In this document: one piece after another, positions 33,842 to 42,267 of the stretch
Position numbering within the stretch: the stretch's first letter is position 1
How the letters are laid out: every line of letters begins with the position of its first letter
Assembly: GCF_001423695.1 (NCBI RefSeq)
Contig: NZ_LMOZ01000003.1
Coordinates: 291,018 to 355,017, forward strand
Length of the DNA: 64,000 nucleotides
DNA from: Leifsonia sp. Leaf336
GTDB taxonomy: Bacteria; Actinomycetota; Actinomycetes; Actinomycetales; Microbacteriaceae
Direction: 5' to 3'
Notes under the pieces: model-generated
What the model was told of the DNA's origin: nothing
Seen by the model: only the letters and a program-made list of their open reading frames with translations
Databases searched by the model: none
Position numbers and translations under genes: made by a program

Positions 33842-34828
33842 GTGAGCGATCGGGAGGGGTCACGCGGCACCACTGTGGCCGTCGTCTACAACCCGGTCCG
33901 CGTCGACGTCCCGCGCGTGCGGGCGGCGGTGGAGGCCCGTGCGGCCGACATCGGCGACATCGACCTGATCTGGCTGGAGACCACGCCGGACGACGGCGGT
34001 CAGGGGCAGGTGCGCCAGGCCCTCGAACGCGGCGCCGAGCTCGTGCTCGCGGCGGGAGGCGACGGCACGGTCCGTGCCGTCGCCGAGGCCCTCCGCAACC
34101 AGGAGGCCACGCTCGGCATCCTCCCTGGCGGCACCGGCAACCTCCTCGCCCGCAACATCGGCCTCCCGTACAGCAGCATCGAGGAGGCCTGCGGCGTCGC
34201 GTTCGCCGGCGTCACCCGGCGCATCGACATCGGCGTGGCCACGGCGGAGCGCGCGGACGGCGAGCGCACGGAGCACGCGTTCCTCGTGATGGCGGGCATG
34301 GGCATCGACGCGCGGATGATCGCGACCGCCCGGCCCGAACTCAAGAAGCGGCTCGGCTGGGTCGCGTACGTCGAGTCTGCCTTCCGCGCGCTGCCCCGGT
34401 CGAAGAAGGTGCGCGTGCGCTTCGGGATCGACGACGAGCGCGAGCGCACCGCGCACGTCAGCACCATCCTGTTCGCCAACTGCGGCACGCTGCCCGGCAA
34501 TCTGGAGCTCATCCCCGACAGCGAGGTCGACGACGGCCTCCTCGACATCGCGGTCCTGCAGCCGGCGACCGTGTTCGGCTGGCTGGCGATCTGGCGCAAG
34601 ATCACCTGGGAGAACCGCGTGCTGCGCAAGAGCGCGCTGGGCCGCCGGATCATCCGCTTCACGAACCGGGCGGGCCGCACGCAGCTGAGCTACCTGCGCG
34701 GCCGTGCGGTCACGGTGCGGCTGGACGCCCCGGAGCCGTTCGAGATCGACGGCGACGGCTTCGGCGACGTGGTGGGACTCGACCTGACGGTCGACCCGCA
34801 GGGCCTCCGGGTGCGTGTCCCCCGCTGA
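33842..34828 (+). CDS. Diacylglycerol/lipid kinase-family protein
   Basis: Predicted lipid kinase of 328 residues (DagK/YegS family). The nucleotide site GGDGT is at 72-76 and PGGTGN at 95-100; the C-terminal beta-domain contains GTLPGNLELIPDSEVDDG split over about 218-236 and ends with FEIDGDGFGDVVGLDL. No signal or membrane helix, so a peripheral membrane enzyme that phosphorylates diacylglycerol or related lipid. It starts leaderless at GTG 33842 and converges on the DUF4190 gene, with seven bases between stops. Confidence 0.9.
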   Translation: MSDREGSRGTTVAVVYNPVRVDVPRVRAAVEARAADIGDIDLIWLETTPDDGGQGQVRQALERGAELVLAAGGDGTVRAVAEALRNQEATLGILPGGTGNLLARNIGLPYSSIEEACGVAFAGVTRRIDIGVATAERADGERTEHAFLVMAGMGIDARMIATARPELKKRLGWVAYVESAFRALPRSKKVRVRFGIDDERERTAHVSTILFANCGTLPGNLELIPDSEVDDGLLDIAVLQPATVFGWLAIWRKITWENRVLRKSALGRRIIRFTNRAGRTQLSYLRGRAVTVRLDAPEPFEIDGDGFGDVVGLDLTVDPQGLRVRVPR

Positions 34829-34835
34829 ACGTCGG

Positions 34836-35537
34836 TCAGCCGCAGGACGTGTTGACCTCCAGGAGGTCGCGGGACGTCGTGGTGATCGCGTTGACGACCG
34901 GAAGCGGGTCTCTCTGCGGATCGTCCGCCGCCTCGTAGTCGGCGAACGCCGAGTCGAGCTTGGCGAGGTCCATCTGTTCGGAGTTGATGCGGTACGACAG
35001 CGTCGAGTCGGTGACCCCGGAGGTGCTGTCCTCGAACGCCGTGGTCGCGTCGACGACCGCCTGATGCGCGGTCGTCGGGTCGTCGGCCCACGAGGACGCC
35101 GCGAGGTCGGTGAGCGCCGTCGACAAGGCGAGCGACGCATTCTCGACCGTCGTGCAATCGACCGCCGCCGGCGCATCCGCCGTCGTCTCGCTCCATGATG
35201 TCGCGGAGTGCGAGACGCTGCTGATCACGATCGTGACCACCGCGCCGACAGTCCACAGAAAGACGAACCCGACCTGCGCGTAACCGATGATCGTCCCTGC
35301 CAGCGCCAGCCCGCGGCCCTTCTCGCCCGTCCGCTTGATCTGCGCGAGCGCGATGTGCCCGCAGATGATCCCGACCAGGCCGGCGACGAAGGAGGTGGCC
35401 AACGCCACGATCGCCAGGACGTTCGTCGCCGGCTCGGGCGTGTACGGCGGCATCCCCGGCTCGTAACGGGCCCAGGCGGGTGGAGGCGGAGCCGTCGGCG
35501 GGTAAGCGGCGGGAGGCTGGTGGGGGTCGGAGGCCAT
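34836..35537 (-). CDS. DUF4190-domain membrane protein
   Basis: Protein of 233 residues: a Pro/Tyr-rich cytosolic N-terminus (1-36), two membrane helices (about 38-60 and 78-106) forming the DUF4190 unit with the short loop LAQIKRTGEKGRG, then a 125-residue extracellular part with two cysteines (in VDCTTVEN and the C-terminal TSCG) that may form a disulfide. Function unknown. Proteins of this build are common in actinobacterial envelopes. Confidence 0.8.
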   Translation of the reverse strand: MASDPHQPPAAYPPTAPPPPAWARYEPGMPPYTPEPATNVLAIVALATSFVAGLVGIICGHIALAQIKRTGEKGRGLALAGTIIGYAQVGFVFLWTVGAVVTIVISSVSHSATSWSETTADAPAAVDCTTVENASLALSTALTDLAASSWADDPTTAHQAVVDATTAFEDSTSGVTDSTLSYRINSEQMDLAKLDSAFADYEAADDPQRDPLPVVNAITTTSRDLLEVNTSCG

Positions 35538-35573
35538 AGGCCTCTCATTGTGGCGGCGAAGGCCAGGTTTCCG

Positions 35574-36230
35574 CTAGCGCAGCGGGTCGCCGCCCTCGCC
35601 GGAGAGTCCGTCGACCGAGTCCTCGCTATACGACACGGTTCGCGGTCGCCTCCCCGCCAGCGCCGTCAGGAACAGCAGCGCAACGAGCGTCGCGAGCCCG
35701 ATCGTGATCATCGGGCCGGCGAGCATCCAGCCGAGCTGCGAGATCACGAGCGACCCGACATCGGTCGACGGGGTCGAGCCGGTGTACGAGAGGCTCACCG
35801 ATACCGAGTAGAGAACGATGCCCAGCACGACGAGCCCGCCGCCGACGATCCAGAGGGCCAGCACGAGCGGATTGCGTCGCGGCGAGAGGTCGAGCCGGTC
35901 GAGGAGGCTCGGCGCCGGCACGGCGTAGGCGCGGACCAGCTCGGGGCGGTCGGCGGCCGGGTCGAGCGCAGCGGGAACGGGGTCGACGGCATCCGGCGTG
36001 ACGCGCGGCAGAGCAGTCGGATTCACCGTCAGCGCTGCGGCCTCCACCGAGGGTGCCGCATCGTCGCGCTGCTCGGCCTCGACGTCCGGAGCAGCGGCCG
36101 GAGAGGGCGCCGTCCGCACCTGGGTGTGCGGCCGCTCCCCTGGCTGCGGCCGGTAGCCACGCTGGAACTGCGGGTCGTAGCGGGGGTCGAAGCCGCGTGC
36201 GGCGTCCTTCTGCTCGTCGTCCACGATCAT
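35574..36230 (-). CDS. Hypothetical two-helix membrane protein
   Basis: Protein of 218 residues with GGAGG before ATG 36230. The first 115 residues are hydrophilic, Pro/Ala-rich and probably disordered and cytosolic. Two membrane helices follow (about 122-145 and 165-192), then a short acidic tail. I recognise no domain. It lies between pheA and the DUF4190 gene on the same strand. Confidence 0.75.
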   Translation of the reverse strand: MIVDDEQKDAARGFDPRYDPQFQRGYRPQPGERPHTQVRTAPSPAAAPDVEAEQRDDAAPSVEAAALTVNPTALPRVTPDAVDPVPAALDPAADRPELVRAYAVPAPSLLDRLDLSPRRNPLVLALWIVGGGLVVLGIVLYSVSVSLSYTGSTPSTDVGSLVISQLGWMLAGPMITIGLATLVALLFLTALAGRRPRTVSYSEDSVDGLSGEGGDPLR

Positions 36231-36251
36231 CCCGACCTCCTGCTGCGCAGC

Positions 36252-37244
36252 TTACCCGTGGGAGGGCGACCCGGCACCGGCGTCATCGACGAGCGTCCCC
36301 AGCCAGGCGCGCGCTTCGGTGAAGACCTCGTCGCGGTAGCGCTGGTCGAAGTCCACGTGAGCACCGTCGGCACGCGGGTACGACCCCAGGAAGATCACCG
36401 ACGGACTGAACCGTCGCAGGCCGAGGAGGGCGTCGGCCACGCGCTCATCGTGGATGTGGCCGTCGGCATCGATGACGAATCGATAGCGACCGAGGGAGTC
36501 GCCGATCGGGCGGGACTCGATGAGGCTGAGGTTGATTCCGCGGGTGGAGAACTGCTCGAGGAGGTCGAGCAGCGATCCGGGCCGGTCGTCGGGCAGTTCG
36601 GCGATCAGGCTGGTCTTGTCGGCCCCGGTCGGCGCGGGCACGCTGCGGGAGGTGCTCACCAGCACGAAGCGAGTCACGGCGTTCGGATTGTCGCCGATGT
36701 TCTCGGCGAGCACGGTCACATCGTGGTGGTCGACGATCCCGGGCGGTGCGATCGCCGCGTCGGCGGTACTGCCCTCGAACAGCGACGCGGCGGCGGCCAC
36801 GTTGCTGGAGGCCGGGAGGTGGCCGTGGGCCGGGAGGTGGGCGTCGAGCCACTGGTGGCACTGCGCGTACGCGACGGGGTGCGCGTTGATCGTGCGCACG
36901 TCGGCGAGGGCGGTGCCCGGCCGCGCCACCAGGACGAAGTTGACGGGGACCAGGTACTCGCCGATGATCCGGAGGCCGGGGACGGTGGCCAGGGCGTCCT
37001 GGGCGACCGAGACGCCGCCCTCGATCGAGTTCTCGATGGCGATCATCGCCGCGACGCTGCGGCCGGCGACCACGTCGGCGAGCGCCTCCCCCACGTTGTT
37101 GACCGCTCGCCAGCTCTTGCCCCGAGCCTCCGGCACCTGCGCGAGCGCGGCCTCCGTGAAGGTGCCGGACGGCCCCAGGAAGCTGTAGACCTCGTCGACG
37201 GAGGCGGGCAGCTCGGCGGTGGGGTCGGCGGGGGCGCTGGACAT
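36252..37244 (-). CDS. pheA: Prephenate dehydratase
   Basis: Stand-alone prephenate dehydratase of 330 residues converting prephenate to phenylpyruvate in phenylalanine synthesis. The catalytic domain opens with YSFLGPSGTFTEAAL (about 20-34) and has AMIAIENSIEGGV and NAVTRFVLVS (the TRF motif). The regulatory ACT domain (about 220-300) holds PGSLLDLLEQF and ESRPIG, where phenylalanine binds. ATG 37244 follows AGGGG, with TAAGCT seven bases upstream. It is divergent from pgm. Confidence 0.94.
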   Translation of the reverse strand: MSSAPADPTAELPASVDEVYSFLGPSGTFTEAALAQVPEARGKSWRAVNNVGEALADVVAGRSVAAMIAIENSIEGGVSVAQDALATVPGLRIIGEYLVPVNFVLVARPGTALADVRTINAHPVAYAQCHQWLDAHLPAHGHLPASSNVAAAASLFEGSTADAAIAPPGIVDHHDVTVLAENIGDNPNAVTRFVLVSTSRSVPAPTGADKTSLIAELPDDRPGSLLDLLEQFSTRGINLSLIESRPIGDSLGRYRFVIDADGHIHDERVADALLGLRRFSPSVIFLGSYPRADGAHVDFDQRYRDEVFTEARAWLGTLVDDAGAGSPSHG

Positions 37245-37333
37245 GGCCCCTAGCTTATAGAGGCGCAGTGGCTTGCCGACGCGGTGCAGTGCGCACCCTC
37301 GCTCCCCACCCGTCGCCGTGGAAGAGTAGTCGC

Positions 37334-38953
37334 ATGGACGAACGAGCAGGCACCCCCGCGCAGCCCTCCGACCTCATCGACGTCGACGCCCTGCGGCGTG
37401 CGTACTACGAGCTGAAGCCCGATGTGAGCATCCCGGAGCAGCGGGTGGTGTTCGGCACGTCCGGCCACCGCGGCTCGTCGCTGAACACCGCGTTCAACGA
37501 GGACCACATCGCTGCGACCACCCAGGCGATCGTGGAGTACCGCAACGCGCAGGGCATCACCGGTCCGCTGTTCATCGGAGCCGACACCCATCTGCTCAGC
37601 GAGTTCGCGACGACCACGGCCCTCGCAGTGCTGGTCGCGAACGAGGTGCGTGTGCTCGTCGACGAGTTCGACGACTGGGTGCCGACGCCCGCGGTGTCGC
37701 ACGCGATCATCGCCTACAACAAGGCCGGTCACTCCGACCAGGCCGACGGCATCGTCGTGACGCCGAGCCACAACCCGCCGGCCGATGGCGGGTTCAAGTA
37801 CAACCCGCCGCACGGCGGCCCGGCCGACACCGACGCCACCAGCTGGATCGCGAAGCGCGCGAACGAGATCATCGCCGACGGGATGCGCGACGTGCGGATG
37901 TCCGAGCCGAGCGGTGTCGAGACGTACGACTTCCGGGGCAACTACGTCGCCGACCTGAAGAACATCATCGACGTCGAGGCCATCCGGAACAGCGGCATCC
38001 GCATCGGCGCCGACCCGCTGGGCGGCGCGAGTGTCAGCTACTGGCAGGCGATCGCCGACACCTACGGTCTCGACCTCACCGTCGTGAATCCGGAAGTCGA
38101 CCCGACCTGGAGCTTCATGACGCTCGACTGGGACGGCAAGATCCGCATGGACCCGTCGAGCCCGTCGGCGATGGCGTCGGTCGTCGCCCGCAGCGGCGAG
38201 TTCGACATCCTCACGGGCAACGACGCCGACGCCGACCGTCATGGCATCGTCACGCCCGACGGCGGCCTCATGAACCCGAACCACTACCTCGCGGTGGCCA
38301 TCGACTACCTGTTCCGCACGCGCACCGGATGGCGTGAGGACGCGGCGGTCGGCAAGACCCTGGTGTCGTCCTCCATCATCGACCGGGTCGCGGAGTCGAT
38401 CGGGCGCCGGCTGTGGGAGGTCCCCGTCGGGTTCAAGTGGTTCGTGCCCGGCCTCATCGACGGGTCGGTCGGCTTCGGCGGCGAGGAGAGCGCGGGGGCG
38501 AGCTTCCTGCGCTTCGACGCCACGGCGTGGACGACCGACAAAGACGGGATCCTGCTCGCGCTGCTCGCGAGCGAGATCCGCGCCGTCACGGGCAAGTCCC
38601 CCTCCCAGCTGTACCGCGAGCTCACCGAGCGCTTCGGCGACCCGGTCTACCAGCGGGTGGACGCACCGGCCAGCCCCGAGCAGAAGTCGGCGCTGAGCAA
38701 GCTCGACGGTGACGCGATCACGGCGACCGAGCTGGCGGGCGAGCCGATCACGGCCAAGCTGAGCCGCGCGCCCGGCAACGACGCCGCTCTCGGCGGAGTG
38801 AAGGTGGAGACGGCGAACGCCTGGTTCGCGGCCCGCCCGAGCGGCACCGAGAACGTCTACAAGATCTACGCCGAGTCGTTCGCGGGCGAGGACAACCTCC
38901 ACGAGGTGCAGGAGGAGGCCAAGCGCATCGTGGGCGACGCCCTCGGCGCCTGA
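37334..38953 (+). CDS. pgm: Phosphoglucomutase (alpha-D-glucose phosphate-specific)
   Basis: Cytosolic mutase of 539 residues interconverting glucose 1- and 6-phosphate. The phosphoserine loop is VVTPSHNPPADGG, the Mg loop GNDADADRHG, the sugar loop GFGGEESAG and the phosphate loop ARPSGTENVYK at the C-terminus, all in order. Starts at ATG 37334 with GGAAG. Its TGA is the first half of a TGATCA whose second half is the stop of the convergent phosphatase gene. Confidence 0.95.
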   Translation: MDERAGTPAQPSDLIDVDALRRAYYELKPDVSIPEQRVVFGTSGHRGSSLNTAFNEDHIAATTQAIVEYRNAQGITGPLFIGADTHLLSEFATTTALAVLVANEVRVLVDEFDDWVPTPAVSHAIIAYNKAGHSDQADGIVVTPSHNPPADGGFKYNPPHGGPADTDATSWIAKRANEIIADGMRDVRMSEPSGVETYDFRGNYVADLKNIIDVEAIRNSGIRIGADPLGGASVSYWQAIADTYGLDLTVVNPEVDPTWSFMTLDWDGKIRMDPSSPSAMASVVARSGEFDILTGNDADADRHGIVTPDGGLMNPNHYLAVAIDYLFRTRTGWREDAAVGKTLVSSSIIDRVAESIGRRLWEVPVGFKWFVPGLIDGSVGFGGEESAGASFLRFDATAWTTDKDGILLALLASEIRAVTGKSPSQLYRELTERFGDPVYQRVDAPASPEQKSALSKLDGDAITATELAGEPITAKLSRAPGNDAALGGVKVETANAWFAARPSGTENVYKIYAESFAGEDNLHEVQEEAKRIVGDALGA

Positions 38954-40120
38954 TCAGTCGGCACCTTCAGCCGAGGGGCACGAATCGCGGCGCACGACGA
39001 TCGCGAGCGCCTCGCTGAGCGGAGCCGCGGCCCGCACCGCGCTCACGATGCGCGAGACGGCGCCGGCCGCCGTCGCCGAGCCCCTCACGATCGCCTCCGC
39101 CCGCAGCAGACCGTGGTCGCCGCCGAGCGCGTCCAGCGCGCCGTCGCTCAGGCAGAGCAGGGCGTCGCCCGGCGCGAGCTCCGCGGTGCGGATGACGCGC
39201 TCCGCGCTGGATTTGCCCAGCGGGAGACCGGGCTCGAGTCGGCGCACGCCGCCCGCGGCCTCCACCACGAAGGCGAGACCGTGCCCGGCGTCCACGTACT
39301 CGACGGCACCGGACGCCGCGACCCGCGCGTGGAAGACCGTGGCGAGGACCCCCAGCCTCCCGAGGTCGTCCTCGAGGTTGTCGGAGACGGTCTCGATCGC
39401 GCGCTCGACGCCCGCGTACGGCGTGGCGCTGCGCAGCGCCGAGCGAACGGAGGCCGCGACGATCGCCGCGGACATCCCGCGGCCGACGACGTCGCCGACC
39501 GTCACGCAGAAGCCGTCGCCGTCGTCGTACCAGTCGTAGAAGTCCCCCGAGACGGCCGCGCCGGCCTCGCAGGCGGCCGCGATCTCGAAGCCGCGCGCCG
39601 CCGGCTTGCGACGCGGGAGCAGCGCTGTCTGCACCACGGAGACTCCGTCGCTCTCGGCATCCCTGTAGAGCTCGGCCTGCACCCAATCGGCCAGGTCTCG
39701 CAGCAGCTGGAGCTGATCCGCATCGAGTGTGTGCGGCTCGGTGTCGAGCACGCACAGGGTGCCGACGGCCTCACCGCCCGGGGCGTGCAACGGCTCCCCC
39801 GCGTAGAACCGGAGGTGCGGATCGCCGACCACGAAGGGATTGTCACGGAACCGGTCGTCGGCCGACGCGTCGTCGATGATCAGCGGGGCGTCCTGCGCGG
39901 CGGTGAGATCGCAGAAGGCGCTCTCACGCGGCGCTTCAGTGGTGAGCCCGCGATGCGACTTGCGCCATTGCCGCTCACCGTCGAGCAGCGTGATGCTCAC
40001 CATCGGCACGTCGAAGAAGCGTTGCGCCAGCCGTGTGATGCGGTCGAACCGGTCTTCGGGCGCGGTATCGAGGATCTCGAGCGCGGCGAGCGCCTCCTGT
40101 CGGCGGTCCTCGGTGATCAT
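38954..40120 (-). CDS. GAF-domain PP2C/SpoIIE-type serine phosphatase
   Basis: Signalling phosphatase of 388 residues without membrane segments. A GAF domain (about 18-150, with MVSITLLDGERQWRKS and EAVGTLCVLD) precedes the PP2C_SIG domain (about 175-380: SGDFYDWYDDGDGFCVTVGD and LCLSDGALDAL, with the metal Asp residues). Such proteins usually dephosphorylate anti-sigma-factor antagonists. No partner gene is adjacent. ATG 40120 is leaderless by position (TACAGT six bases upstream). Confidence 0.87.
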   Translation of the reverse strand: MITEDRRQEALAALEILDTAPEDRFDRITRLAQRFFDVPMVSITLLDGERQWRKSHRGLTTEAPRESAFCDLTAAQDAPLIIDDASADDRFRDNPFVVGDPHLRFYAGEPLHAPGGEAVGTLCVLDTEPHTLDADQLQLLRDLADWVQAELYRDAESDGVSVVQTALLPRRKPAARGFEIAAACEAGAAVSGDFYDWYDDGDGFCVTVGDVVGRGMSAAIVAASVRSALRSATPYAGVERAIETVSDNLEDDLGRLGVLATVFHARVAASGAVEYVDAGHGLAFVVEAAGGVRRLEPGLPLGKSSAERVIRTAELAPGDALLCLSDGALDALGGDHGLLRAEAIVRGSATAAGAVSRIVSAVRAAAPLSEALAIVVRRDSCPSAEGAD

Positions 40121-40201
40121 CTCACCACTGTACGGAGGGGCCGCGGGGCGCCGCTGTCCTCATTTTGAGGTACTCACGACGCGGTGGGGACGCGTCGCGG
40201 C

Positions 40202-41032
40202 CTAGTGATACTCGGTTCCGCCCGGCACGCCGAAGAACTCCTCGAGCGTCGAGACGTTCGTCGCGTGGAGCTCGGTGGCGAGCGGGACACCGATGTACCG
40301 GAAGTGCCACGGCTCGAACGTGAAGCCGGTGACGGCGACCTTGTCGGCCGGGTACCGCAGCAGGAAGCCGAACCGCCAGGCGTTGGCGGCCAGCCACCGT
40401 CCCTGCGGCGTGTCGGCGAAGCACGCGTCGAGCGAGCACTTCGCCGGTACCGCGCTGATGTCGACGGCGAGACCGGTCTGGTGCTCGCTGTGTCCGGGGC
40501 GTGCGGTGTCGGTGTCGGCATACGGCTGGCCGTGACGGGCGACGTCGTCGTCGTAGACGCGGGTCTGCGACTCGAACGAGCGGTAGGCGCTCTGCACGGA
40601 GAAGTCCAGGCCGGCCTCCGCGTTGCCCGCCTTCAGCATCGCCACGAGCGCTCCCGCCACCTCCGGGCGCATCGGCTGATGGTTGACGTAGGTGACGTCC
40701 GGGTAGACGAGGGAGGGCGGAGTGAAGTCGATCGGGCTCAGCGGCCGGACCTTGTTGACGACGACCCAGGTGCTGTTCGGGTCGTCGATCGACTGAGCGG
40801 TCTTGTCGAGGCCGAGCGCCGTCGGAGTCGGGGTCGCGGTGGGCAGAGCTCGGGGCGTGTGGGTGGCGTGCGCCTTCGGCGGGTGCGACGGGCGCCGATG
40901 CGACGCGGGCGCCCAGCCGGCGCAGGCCGTGAGCGCGAGCAGCACGATCAGCGCGACCGTCACCGCGACACCGCGTCGGCGCACGGGCGCGCGCCTCTTG
41001 CCTCCCGCATCGCGGGAACCCCCCAGGATCAC
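40202..41032 (-). CDS. D-alanyl-D-alanine carboxypeptidase-like lipoprotein (VanY/LAS family)
   Basis: Extracellular zinc peptidase of 276 residues. Signal peptide with lipobox LTAC (about residues 33-36), a Pro/Thr/His-rich linker, then the VanY domain with SAYRSFESQ, the zinc motif GHSEHQTGLAVDIS and the second site FEPWHFRY. It should trim peptidoglycan stem peptides. GTG 41032 has TATGCT six bases upstream, so leaderless. It follows the amidase-like gene on the same strand. Confidence 0.87.
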   Translation of the reverse strand: MILGGSRDAGGKRRAPVRRRGVAVTVALIVLLALTACAGWAPASHRRPSHPPKAHATHTPRALPTATPTPTALGLDKTAQSIDDPNSTWVVVNKVRPLSPIDFTPPSLVYPDVTYVNHQPMRPEVAGALVAMLKAGNAEAGLDFSVQSAYRSFESQTRVYDDDVARHGQPYADTDTARPGHSEHQTGLAVDISAVPAKCSLDACFADTPQGRWLAANAWRFGFLLRYPADKVAVTGFTFEPWHFRYIGVPLATELHATNVSTLEEFFGVPGGTEYH

Positions 41033-41058
41033 GCGAAGAGCATAGCCTGCCTCGGAGG

Positions 41059-41955
41059 CTACTTCGACAGGCTCCAGAAGTGGCCGATCGCGCCCGGGTG
41101 CTCGACCGTGATGGTGTGGTCGAGGTCGCGGTAGTCGTTGTCCTCGTTGTGGCCGGCCATCTGGATGGTGATCTTGCCGTTGTCGTTGTGCACGCCGGTG
41201 ACGATCTGCACATGGTCGAGCGAGTCGTTGTCGTTCCAGTCGAACATCACGATGTCGCCGAGCTTGATCTTGTCGCGCTGGTCGAACGAGTACTCGGTGA
41301 GACCGAGCTTGGCGGCGTTCTCGCGGAAGTAGGTGTCCATGGCGGGCACGTAGCCCCAGGCCGGGCTCCAGTCGGCGGCGGCGTCGTGGTTGTACCAGTC
41401 GGAGTTCATCTGCCAGCCGCGGGCGACCAGGGTCTGGCTGACGAAGTTCGCGCAGTCCCCGCCGACCGGGTTGAGGTCGCCGTACTGGGCGGTGTTGTAG
41501 TTGTTCCAGTGCGCCATCGCGTACGCGAGCTGCTGGTCGACGGGCGAGACGACCTGATAGGTGAACGTCTTGCCGTCGGTCGGCACGGCCTTGCCCGCGG
41601 AGTCGGCGACGGCGACGGGCACGGCACCTGCGGCGAAGTTCTGTGCCGCGGGCACCGTGACCACGACCTTGTCGGTAGTGGCCTGCGTGATCGCTGCGGC
41701 CTGGCCGCCGACCTGTACCGATGCGACCTTCTCGAGGTTGGTGCCGGTGATGGTCACAGTCCCCCCTGACACGCTTCCCGTCGCGGGCTGGATGCCCGAC
41801 ACCGTCGCGTTCTTGGGTTGGGCCACGGGAGCGGCGCCCGCCACCGCCTTGGTGACGGGTGACGGCTCGCCCGCGCATCCCGTGAAGAGGAGTGCGGCGG
41901 CGGCAGCGACTGCGGCGAGAGGAAGCAGGCGGCGGGAACGGCTGAGAGAACTCAT
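41059..41955 (-). CDS. IPT/TIG plus amidase (CHAP-like, Amidase_6) secreted lipoprotein
   Basis: Extracellular protein of 298 residues from ATG 41955 (GAAGG upstream). Signal peptide with lipobox FTGC (about residue 28). An IPT/TIG domain (about 50-130, VSGIQPATGSVSGGTVTITG) is followed by a papain-like amidase domain (about 140-298) with catalytic Cys in GGDCANFVSQTL and His in DHVQIVTG. Likely a cell-wall peptide hydrolase. Placed head-to-tail with the VanY-like gene, which fits envelope remodelling. Confidence 0.83.
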   Translation of the reverse strand: MSSLSRSRRLLPLAAVAAAAALLFTGCAGEPSPVTKAVAGAAPVAQPKNATVSGIQPATGSVSGGTVTITGTNLEKVASVQVGGQAAAITQATTDKVVVTVPAAQNFAAGAVPVAVADSAGKAVPTDGKTFTYQVVSPVDQQLAYAMAHWNNYNTAQYGDLNPVGGDCANFVSQTLVARGWQMNSDWYNHDAAADWSPAWGYVPAMDTYFRENAAKLGLTEYSFDQRDKIKLGDIVMFDWNDNDSLDHVQIVTGVHNDNGKITIQMAGHNEDNDYRDLDHTITVEHPGAIGHFWSLSK

Positions 41956-42267
41956 ACGACCTTCGGTGATAATTCGGAGGATGTTCGGGTCGGCGTCGTT
42001 CACGGTACGCCTGCGACCTTTGCGACACCTGGACGGGGGTCATTCCGGGGATGAAGATCCTGCGGACACCCGCATGAAACCGCGGGAACCCGGGCCGGTC
42101 ACCGGCCGTTCGCCCATGGCGAACAGCGACGCGACGGCGTAGTCTCGCGTTGCCGAAAGACTCGCACTGGGTGTAACTTTGCACTCTCCGCAAAATTCTT
42201 TGCCCCACACCGGTGTGACGTTCCGTGTGACGGGCGTCCCCTCATTCGACTCTCGACACGGAGACAG
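41956..42267. promoter_or_regulatory. 312-base divergent intergenic region with promoter for the DHA2 exporter
   Basis: For the rightward exporter, TTGCCG (42150-42155), an 18-base spacer and TAACTT (42174-42179) form a plausible promoter, with GGAG before the start. For the leftward amidase gene, TACCGT (42007-42002) is a possible -10. A small palindrome GGCCGGT-C-ACCGGCC lies at 42093-42107. I see no known riboswitch. Confidence 0.45.

Noticed and set aside
35208-37253. 681-codon plus-strand frame opposite pheA and two membrane protein genes
   Set aside because: Low-complexity product, no start signals, and a definite prephenate dehydratase on the other strand.
41956-42267. Cyclic di-AMP or other riboswitch before the cell-wall amidase gene
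   Set aside because: Several small hairpins are present, but I could not match the conserved core of any known riboswitch class.
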